Source: Alisma plantago-aquatica (lineage: Eukaryota; Streptophyta; Magnoliopsida; Alismatales; Alismataceae). Taken from it: a stretch of 64,000 nt of DNA. The notes beneath the pieces were generated by a model, which ran no database searches, was not told where the DNA came from, and saw only the letters and a list, made by a program, of their open reading frames with translations. A program made the translations under genes and the position numbers. Location of the stretch: assembly GCA_963693085.1 (NCBI GenBank), contig OY856413.1, forward strand, positions 537,992,879-538,056,878, written 5' to 3'. Position 1 is the stretch's first letter; every line of letters starts with the position of its first letter. This document shows positions 50,101 through 62,200 of this stretch, one piece after another.

Positions 50101-50853
50101 GGTGTTCCATATAGTTTGTGTTAAATAAAAATATTTTACAACTACAAAATAGAAGGCATGCGGGCAATAAACTAGCCAGTCCCTTTTACATTGGAATTCA
50201 ATTCTATAAAAAATACATCTATAGACATAAAGGTTGTAATATTATTATGCAGAACTTTTTGAATACTTTTGAAAAGTTCCAGAGCCTCTGGTGGTGTTAA
50301 GAATATAAAAGTATAAATACATGCTAATGTATATTTTCTCATATTTGATCACTTTGGCTGCAACAACTTTCAAGATATCACATCCAACAGTAAAATATCC
50401 ATCTTTTGATCCCATCAATGTGGAGATTTCAGATCGACACATACATATTTTCCTCTAAACCAGCTAAAATTTAAGATATATCTCTCCTCACGTGAATCAG
50501 TCAAAAAATTCACAGATGTCTTTTACTGAGATCATTATATCTATTTTAAATAGTACTAGATATTTAAATTTGTTTTATTATAATTAACTTACTAAGATAA
50601 AGCAGTGCGGGTGTCCATGTAACACCTACGAAAACTTCCAATTAAACAAGTAGGTTTGAATCCGAATAATTTTCAACAGGTAGCAAATTATCATCATTCA
50701 AATCCTATTTAAACATATGCATCAATTCGTGGTTGCTGCAACTTTCAAATTATAACCAATTTGTTATGTCTATTTGGCTGTAACTGGATGCAATTGCGAA
50801 CTAAGCACGGCAAAATCCGCAGCGCTAGGTATAACCAAGCACGGCAAGCCCAA

Positions 50854-51144
50854 CTACCACACCACTCGGTCCACTCCATCTGGAATTAGGAACGATTCAT
50901 TCACGCCCCTGATCACGTCCTCCCTAATCCATCTCGCTTTCGCTCTCCACACGGCTGACAGCACGTCAGCGATGTGACCACACCAGAAAGGATGTTCCAG
51001 CCATAGGCCAATGCACAGGTATGCATACGGGATGTAGGATCTCTTCACCACCTCTAGCAGCACATCCACATGCGACTCCTCTGTCTCCCGGCCTCTCCGG
51101 TCTACTTCACCGGTCGCGCTCAAGTCATTTAGTGCAACCACCAC
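50854..51144 (-). CDS. Unrecognised ORF in a GC-rich island
   Basis: A 96-codon minus-strand frame (ATG at 51142-51144). The protein has a charged N-terminal part, then a Trp/Leu-rich middle (YIPYAYLCIGLWLEHPFW) and a mixed C-terminal part (RAKARWIREDVIRGVNES). I do not recognise the family. The amino-acid mix looks protein-like rather than random, unlike most frames here. Just upstream on the same strand, an overlapping frame gives a Ser-rich N-terminus (Met followed by a run of Ser near 51260) like an organelle-targeting peptide, but the two are not in one frame. It could be a fragment of a host gene, perhaps captured by a transposon, or chance coding in GC-rich DNA. Confidence 0.25.
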   Translation of the reverse strand: MVVALNDLSATGEVDRRGRETEESHVDVLLEVVKRSYIPYAYLCIGLWLEHPFWCGHIADVLSAVWRAKARWIREDVIRGVNESFLIPDGVDRVVW

Positions 51145-51726
51145 ACGGCGCCGTCACGGACAGGTGCAACCGCCATGCTGCTAGTCCATGCGGCGCTAGG
51201 TAGTGGTGATGGAGAAGCGACCTTGAGAGGGAAGGAGGAAGAAGACGAAGAGGAGGACATAGACAGGAGAGCGGACGCGCTTCCGGTGCTCCGCGGGTGG
51301 TAGTATGGTCGGGGGGCAAATGGTGGTCCGTGATTCTTGATATCCCTAATCAATGTAATGTTTCCAAACAGGACTTCAGTTATATTCCCTGATTCGCTCC
51401 ACTTGCCTCGCCGTGAGGCAGGGACACCCCCAAACATCAATATACCAACTAGCCCACCATCATCATGTGCGGCTCACGCTCTCGGGGGCGTGCGGTGATC
51501 CAAGCTGCCGAGCTGCGTCGTCGCGTGGGTCAAATGATACAGGGATATGGATCGAGAGCGCGCGCGCAGCGGATCCAACGTGTCGCGTATTCCGCTGAGC
51601 GGCTGCACCGGGCCACTGTCATCATAGTCTTTAAACCGAGGCCTTGACCGCCTTGGAAACCGTTGTGATACAGCGCACTTCATGTACTCGAGACTGCGGT
51701 TGGCTGGCCACTAGACTACACTGCAG
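51145..51726. other. GC-rich island, no firm gene
   Basis: Markedly richer in GC and CG dinucleotides than the rest of the window, with many short overlapping frames on both strands. No domain recognised. The CG content suggests DNA that has been less methylated, or has arrived recently. Confidence 0.4.
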
Positions 51727-52041
51727 TTGAGGGTTCCGCGACTGACGATGGTGCTCCAAACTTGGAACGCAGACTCCTGTTCTCTCTCTCTTTGCTTTAA
51801 CAGGACAGCAAGATGTGAAGATGGGGTTCAACCTCGGTTTTTTTGTTTAATTGTATACTATTCAAGCAGACTAAAGAATGCCAATACGTCTTGTTTACAG
51901 TTCAGTTTAAAACTACTACCAGTGTCAGAGTCTGCAACAACTTATGGGGCTCCCCACCAAAGGGCTGTTCTTGCCTTTTTGGATAAACTTGATCCCGAGG
52001 AAATAAGAAATATGTTTGGTGGACACTATTTTGGGACCTAA
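51727..52041 (+). CDS. Unrecognised ORF, probably partial
   Basis: A frame of 104 codons. Only the last third (HQRAVLAFLDKLDPEEIRNMFGG) looks like a folded protein segment. The end of the frame runs into a small inverted-repeat element that begins at about 52028, so the native C-terminus is not present. No family recognised; an exon fragment is possible. Confidence 0.2.
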   Translation: MRVPRLTMVLQTWNADSCSLSLCFNRTARCEDGVQPRFFCLIVYYSSRLKNANTSCLQFSLKLLPVSESATTYGAPHQRAVLAFLDKLDPEEIRNMFGGHYFGT

Positions 52042-52168
52042 AGCAGAACCCCAAACATTGTATATCACATGTTAGAAGGTATAATAAATAAAATAATGTA
52101 TTTTCTTTGTTATTCCTTTTAACTTGTGTGGTAGAAAATGCTTGGGGTTCCGTTTTGGGTTCTAAAAT
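52028..52168. mobile_element. Small inverted-repeat element (MITE-like)
   Basis: The left arm ATTTTGGGACCTAAAGCAG plus AACCCCAAACATT pairs with the right arm (AATGCTTGGGGTTC and GGGTTCTAAAAT). The arms are about 33 bp around an AT-rich centre. No target duplication was resolved. Confidence 0.55.
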
Positions 52169-52384
52169 GGGTATGCATAGAAAACCTTAGGAAATAAACG
52201 CGGGGAATGATAATTCTATAAGATTATGGAGTGATCCTTGAGTCAAGCGAGGTATCTGTCTTTTGGATCATCTCATAGGAAACAATCAAGAACTGAATCA
52301 GTTGGAATCTATTATGAATTATGTGAAATGATGGGGGTTCATGGGGACCATAATGTTGATGGTATAATGCACAAGGACAATCAG

Positions 52385-52843
52385 GTGGCAATTGGCCATT
52401 GCTACTGGGCTTATTAGAGACCATAATGGCAAATGGATTAGTAGTTTTCTATTTGATATTGGTAAATGCTCAGTTCTGGAAGCCGAGTGTGGAGTATTCT
52501 GGAGGGTATTAATATGGCCTGGGATTTGTATTTGGAAAAAAAAATCATTGAAACGAACTCCAAAATTGTTGTTGAAGCACGCAATGGCACCAGAAAGTTG
52601 TTTAATGATTGCAAACCTTTAACTAAGAGTATCAAGAATTTCATCACTAGGGTTTGGGCGATTCAGATCAAACATGTCTATAGAGAAGCTAATCATGTTG
52701 CTGATGAGCTTGCTAGTCTTGCTCAGAAGAGGATGTTGGGCACTCATTTCATCAGTGACCCACCCTGTGAAATTTTGAGGATTCTTGAGATGGACGAGAA
52801 TGGGATCAAGGGCAAGTGTGTGGTCTATGTCAATAGTATCTAG
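52385..52843 (+). pseudogene. LINE RNase H fragment with frameshift
   Basis: Two overlapping frames encode one RNase H-like domain of the plant LINE type. The first (to about 52480) gives GLIRDHNGKWISSF and GKCSVLEAE. The second continues with LEGINMAWDLYLEKKIIETNSK and the C-terminal KHVYREANHVADELASLAQK, ending at TAG 52841. A frameshift near 52480 separates them. The usual ETDS is ETNS and HVADELA keeps the final Asp. No reverse transcriptase is present upstream, so this is a truncated LINE tail or a domesticated fragment; the former is simpler. Confidence 0.8.
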
Positions 52844-53419
52844 AGTCCTGGTCTTGAAGTTTGTTTTTCTATTTTGAGTCTTTGCTTTAAGTTCGTTATG
52901 TGGCTTGTTTCCATCTATTAGGAGAGGGTGAGATGAATACAACATGCTTGTTTCGGTAGGCCCATTGCTTACTATTAGTTGTTCCTCGATAGAAAAATTG
53001 TTTGGAATTGCCAATACAAAATGAAATAAGATTAAAGAAAGAAATAGAGGGTTATGTAGAAGATGTTACAAAAGTATCCTCATATATAACTTTTCATTTC
53101 CTCCTCAGTTGTTGTTCACAATCAATCCAATACATCTTCTTTCTCCAGCCTTGTGATGTTGTTATGCTTTTGTCTATTGTGAGTCATTGAATGAAAATAT
53201 TTTGTGTTGGTTATCACCATCTTTACTCCATTGACAATGTGCTTTTTCTTTCCACTCTAATTCTTCAACATTCATTAATTTGTTTTTATTCTTCTGAGCT
53301 TGAGTTCCAACTTCTTTTGTTCTCATTTCCTTCTTATATTATAATCTTATTTTTACTTTTTTCAAGAAATGCTCTGACTAGTATACAATTAATTATGTTT
53401 CCAACTCTCTTAAAGAAAA
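52844..53419. other. AT-rich stretch, nothing recognised
   Basis: Probably begins with the 3' UTR of the LINE fragment (to about 52920). The rest shows no supportable feature. Confidence 0.4.
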
Positions 53420-53575
53420 GTCTTAAACATTGAATCTTCGTTCCAAGTTGCCTTCATTTGAAGGAGTCTCCCTTGCCTTTTGAATTCATATGAGGGTTTG
53501 ACGAGGAGGGGAGCATGGTCTAGTCCTACTCTAGGAAGGACTTTTGCTACAATATAGTAATGTCTCACTACAATA
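53420..53575 (-). pseudogene. LINE endonuclease-end fragment
   Basis: The minus strand encodes VLPRVGLDHAPLLVKP followed by KRQGRLLQMKATWNEDSMFKTFL. This matches the end of the LINE endonuclease and the start of the next region, equivalent to HLPRIESDHCPLL at about 3760 in the LINE above. The catalytic SDH reads LDH. A fragment only, with no adjacent RT. Confidence 0.65.
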
Positions 53576-53863
53576 ACTAATCCAACTAATAAGTTAGATA
53601 ATGGCATGATCAAACTTACCAATACCTATGGACATGATGCAAAGAATATTAATATACATAAAGTAGAACAATATATATTAAAAATACTAAATGACTTAAA
53701 AGGGGGAATTTGACTATATAATGAGAATAATTGTATCAGGGATAAAGAAAAGTGGTCCATGAGAAGATGAGATAAGACAAATCATTTTCCAGAATATTAT
53801 AGAAAGACTGTGGTTAGAATAAATACATAACAATATTTAAAAGCCACTACCCAATAATGTATC
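53576..53863. other. AT-rich stretch, nothing recognised
   Basis: About 290 bp without a supportable gene or repeat. Confidence 0.4.
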
Positions 53864-54640
53864 TGTAACGTCCTGGAAACTAAGGGAATAATAAACTTAT
53901 GCTAACTTAGTTTCTAAGAGTTGGAGAAAATAAGCATCAAACCAAAAAGGAGCAAAACCCTTACTATATTTCATAATATAGCAATTCACACAAGCTCAAC
54001 ATTAAAAGGAAATTTTACATTATATGCATGACTCATGAGTCTAAAAAATTACAAAAAAGAGCTACCCTCGGTCTTGACACTTCTTCCTGGATCTTTCCAA
54101 AATGGTCTACAAAAGATAATTTATATTCCTACAACTTATTCACCTTATGACAAGAAAAGATTTGCCATTTCCCAAATGGGGAAAAAATAAAATTCAAGGA
54201 AAATAATAACAAAATATGTCGATATGAATAATTATAAACTCCAAAGACTTTAAGTTCAAGGAATAAATTAGTTAGATAAGTGGGTAGACAAAAAAATTGT
54301 ATATAATTTATGCCTACTACTCTCAGAGAGGGTGTTTCTTCACCTTAGGTTGAATGGCCTACAAACATTATAACAAACTTTTAGCTAAGTCCTAAAGGCA
54401 CATAGATCTTTCCAACACATGTAATCACTCTAGCACATACCTAAGGACTCGTGCACACTGCATGCAAACAAATACATCATATTAAACATGCAGCAAATTG
54501 TCACCTTATAGGGAAATAAGGCAACAGAGCAGGCATCATAAATAAAATTTAACTGTCATATTCCCCTTATAATTGTAGATCGCGTCAAAAACTATATAAC
54601 GGGAAGGATTGTTTCGAGAATATACCTGGTTCTGGAGCAA
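53864..54640 (-). repeat. Gypsy-like LTR fragment
   Basis: Begins TGTAACGTCCTGG, like the TGTGACGTCC start of the solo LTR, and has a similar layout (AATAATAAACTTATGC; a GCAATTCACA-type segment; TATATAACGGG near 54592 resembling the promoter block). No second LTR or interior is adjacent. Assignment is by resemblance; the right end is approximate. Confidence 0.45.
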
Positions 54641-55150
54641 GTCCAATGACAATCTCCTTGTCGTAGTATGAGCCTTTCTTCAAGTCACACATGAACAACA
54701 TCTGCAACAACTCCTGGTTAATCACCATGGATAGTAGCTTGACATTGTCCTCCTAGTGGCAGACAATGACCTTCTCACCTCTATAGTATTTGACATGAAC
54801 CACAAGGAACTCTTGTTGTTCTAGATGAAAAAATAGGAAGGAGTTTTCCCCTTCTAGTTGGTGTACTAGCACTAACTTACTCTCCCATAATTGTTCTCCC
54901 TTGATATCCCTCCCTTTATCGAGTAGGACTTGCTCAAGTTCTCTCAGTTACCACAATCAGATAAGACAAATTGTTAGAGCAATTGATGTTGTATCTAGGA
55001 AGCCCTCAGTACCCTCTATTTATAGGAGGGTCAGGGTCAGAGTTCCCAACCTGTGTGGGAGTCGAAGGGTACATGATTTCATGAATTTGTGCATCCTACG
55101 AGTGGTGAAATGATCGATTTGTAGGTGAACCGATTGGTTGGCATGTGAGC
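54641..55150 (-). repeat. Diverged copia X-type LTR fragment
   Basis: The reverse complement aligns, with gaps, to 29030-29300 of copia X (TGGTAAC...GAGAG, GAGCAAG, CTACTCGATAAAGGGAGG, CTAGTACACC). It also carries CCGATTGGTT near 55130, a palindrome variant found in the X LTR, and a TATA-like TATTTATAGG (55017) equivalent to that of X. It ends where the next element begins. Confidence 0.6.
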
Positions 55151-58100
55151 TTATGTAAAGAGTGGGACCCAGAGGGGATCCACTCCCTACTAAAATTTGA
55201 AGAATAAAACATCCATTCCAAACACACTCAAAAGGTATGCTATAATAGGTGTAAAATTTTCAAATCTCACATGATGGTATACAAAAGACCAAAATAAAGC
55301 AGCGGAATAAAATTTTCATGACTATAATCAATTTTTCAAAAGTACATCATAATCTCCCATACATGGTTTATATGGATATTACATCATAAGGATCTAGGAG
55401 AGGGAAATCTAAACCACATCAAGTTTGTCCCCAAGAATCAACTTCTTAAGCTAGGTCTATCTGAGTATGCCATGTCCTCCGTGTCCTACACTTGGGGTTG
55501 GAAGCATACCCAGCAAGAGGAGAAAAATAGATGACATCAGAAAAAGGTTGGTATGTGCATACTAAATATGGATTGAGCAACATTATGAAATAAAGGATGT
55601 CAAAATAAAAGGCTTCCCATAGAAAAAGGAAAGGACTACCCAAATGGATATCAAGAGAAAATGAATTGCAATATAAGATAACAAAAGAATACTTTCCATG
55701 TAATCAACAAATAAAAGTTGTGACATACAAGCACATATCAAGAATTAGGGCAGACAACCCTTCAATAATAATATCAACATGCATGCATGTGAGATAAGCA
55801 TAGTATTAGAAAAATATAAATAATAAAGGCAGCCAATGCTCGCAACCTTAAAACCTAGTAGAGAATGATGTACTGCCAAACTCCCAATATATATAAAAGT
55901 GGGCACACAACCTGGGCATGGGGCACACAACCTCCATCTCAAAAATCATATATGGGCACACAACCCAAAAACCAATGTACTTACACTACTATAGGGCTAA
56001 TGAATCATATAACATGCTTAATGTAGAGGTAAGTAAAAAGTATAGTCAAATTTAACAAAATTGGCATCACAAAAATGACAATATAAACATCCACTACATA
56101 AGTAGGCAATTGTAGCACATGTCATCATGTAGAAGTTACATCATGAATCAAGTATATGATTGAGTCAAAATGATATCCAATCAGAGTAGAATGATCATAA
56201 GATCATATATAAATAAAGTATTCCACTTGAAATATATTTTCAAAAGTGAAAGAGATATTGTGTAGCCTATTTGTCCATTGGACCAAGAGAAAGAGAAAAA
56301 TAGGTTATTGCTCAAAAAGAATAATAGGGGATGCAAACATACCTCACTTTAGAGTCTAAACAAGTTCAAACTCAGTCCTAGATCCAAGCCTAGGTCTCCA
56401 AAGCACCTATTAAGCATATATGTAAAATTAGGGTTAGGTTTACATTAATTACTTAAACCCTAAAAATCATCTTTTTATTATCTATGAATTAGGGTATCAA
56501 ACCCACTCCATGTTGGGGGTTATATTTTTCTGAGTTCATAACATATTTTTTTTACTTATAGATTATTAATTATGAATTTTGCAATATATAACCAATTAGG
56601 AAAATCCATTAAAACCATATATTTATTAGTTTGGAATTAGGCAATAAAACTGATACCATCAGATAGAAAATCTTTTTTTGAATCTAATGACTATTTATTT
56701 GTAATTTTTTGTTAATTAGTGAATTAGTTAGTAATTTTACAAATCTGACCAATCACAAAATTGCAAAAAACCACGTGTCCCAGTTTATTCAGTCAAAGCA
56801 CTGATCCAAGTTGGCCCTATCGCTATTCACCAACTAGGCTGGACCCATTGCCAACAGTGTACAAATCTTAAACGCGAAAGAGGTGATAACCAAATGTAAA
56901 ATGATTGTTTTGCCCCTAGTTAGAAAATAAAACAAAAGAGGATACGAGGGGTAGACTAGTAATAGTAAGTGAGGGATTCATCCCCTTCACAATAGAGGTG
57001 TCATGGTTGTGAATAGCAACCCAATAGACCATGCTAAGATTGAGGAAATCAGGAGGGTTGATTCTTAAACCAAATTGACAAACCATGATTGAAGAAGGTA
57101 CCTCAACGAACTCTTCCCCTGAAGCAATTGGGTAGCAGCAAAGAGAGGTGTCATCCGTGAGGCAAGATGTGGTAGTGGTAACATCATATGTCGATGATGA
57201 TGCATGATTTCTTGGACCGAATTGGGTTTGGAGGAAAGTTTCTCGGGACCAGGTGGTGGAAGTGGGTTGCTTAGATGCACACAGGAGAGGGTGAAGGCAT
57301 GCTTGTGGGTTGGGGGAAAGAGAGGTCAAAAACTCAAAATTGAACAAATCAAGAGAAGAGGAAACCAAGGCTCTATATAGGTCTCATTTGATGTAGGGTC
57401 TCCTCACAAATTCGAAGCAAGAAAAATATTGAAGATTGATTAAGAAATGCGAGAGAAATCTGCGAAATACCAAATCATAGACACTGAGTTACTGTTCACA
57501 AATGGAAAGTCTCCTACTCAAGGTTGAATGATGTGTGCACCATTCAATCAAGATTGGACGGTCTACATTGGCCGTCGAAATAGCAAAGTTGGAAACTATA
57601 GTATAACAGTATTAAATGCATGTTCCATTTAAATAATTATATTTAACTTTTCCAATCAATTTGAGGGTGCTAGCAAACTCCAAATTGAATAAAATTTGAC
57701 ATCTAACCTAATTACGGTGTGTAGAATCCAAATATGGCATTACTTTTCACGTTTGAGGACTTTAAGAATTTTATTTAATTCTTTTAAAGTAATTCATAAT
57801 TTATCTTTCTTAATGCATTAGAGACTTTTAGAATTACCCAATTTTGGTGAAACTTCACCCTCAAACAAACTAAAGCACGTTGGACATGAATTTGCCATTA
57901 ATTTTGTCCCTTGGTGTTATTTAACACATTATTTAATATTTTGGCCTTTATTTACATTATTTCTATCCTAAGCACATCAGATCATCAAAGATTGTCCAAA
58001 TTAGTTGAAAATTTGCACATAAGCTTATTTTAACATGTAGATCACGAATTTAAGTTTAATTTTCTCTTTTGGAGTCATTAAGTAATTTATTTGACATTTT

Positions 58101-58602
58101 GGAGAAAAACACTCATATTTTCTTTCCTAAAAGAAATTAACATAGTTATTATTGTGCAAATAAGGTGAAACTTGACTCACATGTTAATTGGGACCCAAGG
58201 AACACAATCTCCACATTATATTTCACTTTCATATTATTTTTTCATGAGTTATACAAAATTAATATATGTGGCCCATTATTGTTTTAGTTATCATATTATT
58301 TCAACATTTTGCTATTATTTATCCAATTATGTTTCGTGTCTTCACAATACAACCAAAAAAGGTTATATATCATTATTGTGCACGAAATTCTATATATAAT
58401 ATCATTTTATCTCATGTGACATATTTTATGTATCCCTTATTGATTAATATGAGAGTTTTAGGTCATATTTGTTTGCAAGCCTATTCAGTTCTTAGTTAGG
58501 TCTCTGATGTTATCCTTGTTTGGCCAAGCATAAAGAATCAAACTTCAAATCCTCCAAGGCATATGATTTGGTCAGGAAGCTAGGTTTCAATTTGTTAAAA
58601 CA
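55151..58602 (-). repeat. 3' LTR (left) of the second large-LTR element
   Basis: About 3.45 kb, ending GTTAAAACA at 58602 beside the polypurine tract. The first 770 bp align closely with 59483-60250. A TATA-like CTATATAGAG (minus) is at 57371-57380. A 150-codon frame on the minus strand downstream of it lacks an ATG start and homology, and is not called as a gene. Confidence 0.82.
57371..57380 (-). promoter_or_regulatory. Probable LTR TATA box
   Basis: The minus strand reads CTATATAGAG at the place that corresponds to the TATA site of the other large-LTR element (3587-3597). Confidence 0.5.
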
Positions 58603-58604
58603 CT

Positions 58605-58617
58605 CCACCCCTTAAAA
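58605..58617 (-). promoter_or_regulatory. Polypurine tract of the second large-LTR element
   Basis: The minus strand reads TTTTAAGGGGTGGAG beside the LTR. A second copy is 64 bp further in (58669-58681). Confidence 0.65.
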
Positions 58618-59470
58618 GGATTTCATACTCAAAATCTAATCATCCATTTATCAACAACCAACTACTCTCCACCCCTTAAAAGTTTTAACCTAATAAGCCT
58701 AGCTATACAGTATTAAGGTACTATGGTTTCTTATGCATGTTTTAGTTGTGAATATTTTAGGGGTTTATGTTGATCATGCATCCAACTAAAAAGTTATAAC
58801 CAACTAGGGTTGAGTTTTAGGTCCTTGTGTCTCTAACCTAATGACCCTAAGATTCTCTTCAACAACCAAAGGTCGAAAAGGATAGGTCAACTAACCTTTA
58901 GATAATGTCATATTTTCCTAGTCACCACTTCATTATCAAACTAGGGTTTAGGATATCTATTCTAACTAATTCTAGTGTTTCTCCACAAAAACCTCACATA
59001 TCTCTTCATTATGACTCAGCTCAAGAAATCATTGACAAAATCAGAGATTTTTTTTTGTAAATATAGTAGTATAATTGAAAATGTTTTTGACAATAAGAAA
59101 CATTGTAAGGTAAAACAAAAACGGTACCAAAATCAATGCGAGAACCAAGTCACAATTTTCCATATAAGATCTCCTTATCCTAATAGTACCTTATCATCAT
59201 AACATGACTCTGTCCTCAAGCCAATACATGATAAAATCTAAACATATATGTCACCATTAACCTATATAGTAGGGTAAGATCACCTAAAACCTTATCTCAT
59301 TAGGGTTTGCTAAACATGGTTCTAATGTGTAACTCATATCAACCTTTCATCATCTCATGAAAAACAGATATCAATTCTAGGGCGAACATCTCACCTAGAG
59401 GGAAACTATGTAAGACAAGGGTTCTAATTAGGGAGACAAAATTGAAATTGTCAGATTTCGACTACCATGA

Positions 59471-59482
59471 GCTCTGATACCA
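59471..59482 (-). promoter_or_regulatory. Primer-binding site of the second large-LTR element
   Basis: The minus strand reads TGGTATCAGAGC, directly abutting the right LTR at 59483. Confidence 0.85.
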
Positions 59483-60250
59483 TGTTGTAAAGAGTGGGAC
59501 CCAGAGGGGGTCCACTCCCTGCTCAAATTGAAGAACAAAACATCCATTCCATACACTCAAAAGGTATGCTGGAATAGGTGTAAAATTGTCAAATCTCACA
59601 TGATGGTATACAAAAGACTAAAGTAAAGCAGTGGAATAGAAGTTTTAAGACTATAATAAATTTTCCAAAAGTACATCATCATATTCCATAGAGGGTTTAC
59701 ATGGATATTACATCACAAGGATCTAGTAGAGGGAAATATAAACCACATCAAGTTTGTCTCCAAGAATCAACTCCTTAAGCGAGGTCTATCTCAGCATGCC
59801 ATGTCCTCCATGTCCTACACTTGGGGTTGGAAGTATACCCAACAAGAATAGAAAAATAGATGACATCAACAAAAGGTTGGTATGTGCATACTAAATGTGG
59901 ATTGAGAAACATTATGAAATAAAGGATGTCAAAATAAAAGGCTTTCTATAGAAAAAGGAAAGGACTACCCAAATGGGTATCAAGGGAAAATGAATTGCAA
60001 CATAAGATAACAAAAGAATAATTGCCATGTAATCAACAAATAAAAGTTGTGCCACACAAGAACATATCAAGAATTAGGGCAGACAACCCTTCAATAATAA
60101 CATCAACATGCATGCATGTGAGATAAGCATAGTACTAGAACAATATAAATAATAAAAGCGGCCAAGGCTCGCAACCTTGAAACCTGATAGAGAATGATTT
60201 ACTGTCAAACTCCCAATATATATATAAGTGGGCACACAACCGGGGCATGG
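59483..60250 (-). repeat. 5' LTR (right) of the second large-LTR element, truncated
   Basis: Begins TGTTGTAAAGAGTGGG and follows the left LTR until CGGGGCATGG, then stops at 60250. The left LTR continues for a further 2.7 kb. Confidence 0.85.
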
Positions 60251-60827
60251 TGAAACGACCGCCACCAAATTGACAACCAAATTGTTACTAATTATGCGGA
60301 ATAACCAAAAACAATGGATTAACAAAAATCACTAAAAACTAAAACCATTTTGCAAAGAGATCCATTTCCTAGAAAACTCTTAATGAAAGAACCAAAAACT
60401 TTATAACACCAGGGTTCACGTTGTACATACATTGTACCATCTCATCTCGAGGATAACATATAACAGTTGCTTTGTCAAAACATATACTAAAGCAACATCA
60501 AACCTCGAGGCATAGAAGCTAAAATCTTAGATTGTTCATAAAACTATCACATACTAAATCCGAGAACCTGGGAGTACATAGACAACACATAGGACTTCTA
60601 TCTACAAGACACGACAGACAGTACACTCAACCTGAGCTGTTACTGTTGTCCCTATTGTTGTTGTCCTTCCTCTGCAGAACAATCTCTACCTCCTCGTGCA
60701 CGTCTACCTAATAAATTGTGGATCCCACGGGGTGATACAATTGTCCCAGCGAGATATATAACTCTCCGCCAACAATGTTATTATCACATATAAATATAAT
60801 TAAACTGAGCAGGGGTTCTTTTATGTA

Positions 60828-61095
60828 GGATACACCTCTTGGACAATATGAGGTTAAGCATACACCTCTTTGCCCGATATTGTATGAAGCATACACACAC
60901 CTCTTTGCCCGATATGGTGTGAAGCACACACACACCTCTTTGCCTAATATGGTGTGAAGCACACACACCTCTTTGTCTGATATGGTGTAAAGCACACACA
61001 CACGTCTTTGCCCGATATGGTGTGAAGCACACACACACCTCTTTGCCCAATATGGTGTGAAGCACATATACACCTCTAAGGTGAGATGGTAAGCA
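60828..61095. repeat. Tandem array, unit about 36 bp
   Basis: Seven to eight units with CACCTCTTTGCCCGATATGG then TGTGAAGCACACACA. Confidence 0.9.
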
Positions 61096-61630
61096 CACAT
61101 ACACCTCTAAAGTGATATGGGTAGCAAGCACACACCTCATACCCGATATGGTGGAAGCACCTCAAAACCCATACGAAGGAAAACACCTTATATGCAATGT
61201 ACTTGATGGAGTAACACATGAAGTGTCTTATATCAAGTCATACATTAAGAGGTATGGAGTTTAATGAATATTGATTAAGTAGGCTAATGTACCTTGAAAG
61301 AAAGGTTGAGCCAACTTAATAAAGTATGAAGTAATCAATATCATAGTGAGGATGAGACAGAAGCTTATACTTGTTTAATAATCATGTAATAAGTATACAT
61401 GATACTCCTAATATGTGTGGAGACTGAATTAGGGTTTGATTCTTGATGAATGTACTTGAAAACCATAGATGGTTTTAATAGGGAAACCTTAACCCTAATT
61501 AAGGGTAATGATAAGAGTTGAAGTCATAATTGGTTAATAAAGGGGACACCTTAACCATATTGAAACTATGCTGGTAGCATGAGATAATGAACATAGCTAA
61601 GTATGAGCTACGATGTTACATATAATACAA

Positions 61631-61930
61631 TTTAATGGGCCTTGTGAGCCATGTGATTAGTTGTTACCTAGTGAGAGGTGACAAGATGTTTAATGGGCCT
61701 TGTGAGCCATGTGGTTAGTTGTTGCCTAGTTAGAGGTGATAAGATGTTTAATGGGCCTTGTGAGCCATGTGATTAGTTGTTGCCTACTAGTGAGAGGTGA
61801 TAAGATGTTTAATGGGCCTTGTGAGCCATGTGATTAGTTGTTGCCTCATGAGAGGTGACAAGATGTTTAATGGGCCTTGTGAGTCATGACAATAGTTGTT
61901 GCCTAGTGAGAGGTAACAACATGTTTATAA
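61631..61930. repeat. Tandem array, unit about 58 bp
   Basis: Five units starting TTTAATGGGCCTTGTGAGCC at about 61631, 61689, 61747, 61808 and 61866. A single diverged relative (TTAATGGGCCTCAAG, reverse strand) occurs in the solo LTR near 40805, so the array is an expansion of ancestral LTR sequence. Confidence 0.9.
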
Positions 61931-62200
61931 AAGTCTCATGTGAGAAATGATAATGTTCAAAATAAACTAGGAAACGGAAACTTAGTAACATAATAATAAT
62001 AAATGGATACAATAATAATAATGAAACCTTGATCATACATGCTTTATGCTTATAGAAAAATAAGGGCCATAGTGTTTTGAATATGCTTAAAGGAGATATG
62101 CAGAATACTTGTATTATATAATGGATGTGAATAAGTATGATGGCTTGTCCAAGGTATAATGCCTAGTAAAGGTGATGTGGTATTCATTGTTGAGATGCAC

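Larger units (their letters stand above)
49132..50773. other. Mixed region, no supportable gene
   Basis: The part 49150-49550 is moderately GC-rich and has several short overlapping frames without recognisable domains. It contains a run AACCCTAAAAAAA that resembles a telo-box. The part 49628-49800 holds a tandem duplication (AACATGTTTATYTTATAT, then CCAAAAAGATAATGATAAT). The part 49800-50773 is AT-rich. A tRNA-like B-box lies at about 50026. Confidence 0.4.
55151..60250 (-). mobile_element. Second large-LTR element, interior only 880 bp, right LTR truncated
   Basis: The left LTR is 55151-58602, the interior 58603-59482, and the right LTR 59483-60250 (the first 768 bp). The polypurine tract (minus, 58605-58617) and primer-binding site (minus, 59471-59482) fix the orientation. 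No gag or pol frame is visible in the interior, so this copy is even more reduced than the one at 1487-13711, to which it is related (shared LTR start TGTAAAGAGTGGGACCC and interior ends). The right LTR is cut at 60250 by the inverted structure that follows, so no target duplication can be read. Confidence 0.82.

Noticed and set aside
56916..57368. A 150-codon minus-strand frame inside the large LTR, downstream of a TATA-like site
   Set aside because: No ATG at the start, no recognisable domain, and no corresponding frame visible in the related LTRs; probably chance.
60708..61140. Two Cys-rich repeat-protein frames on the minus strand
   Set aside because: Translation of the 36-bp tandem array. 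A unit of 36 bp stays in frame by arithmetic and shows no coding signal.
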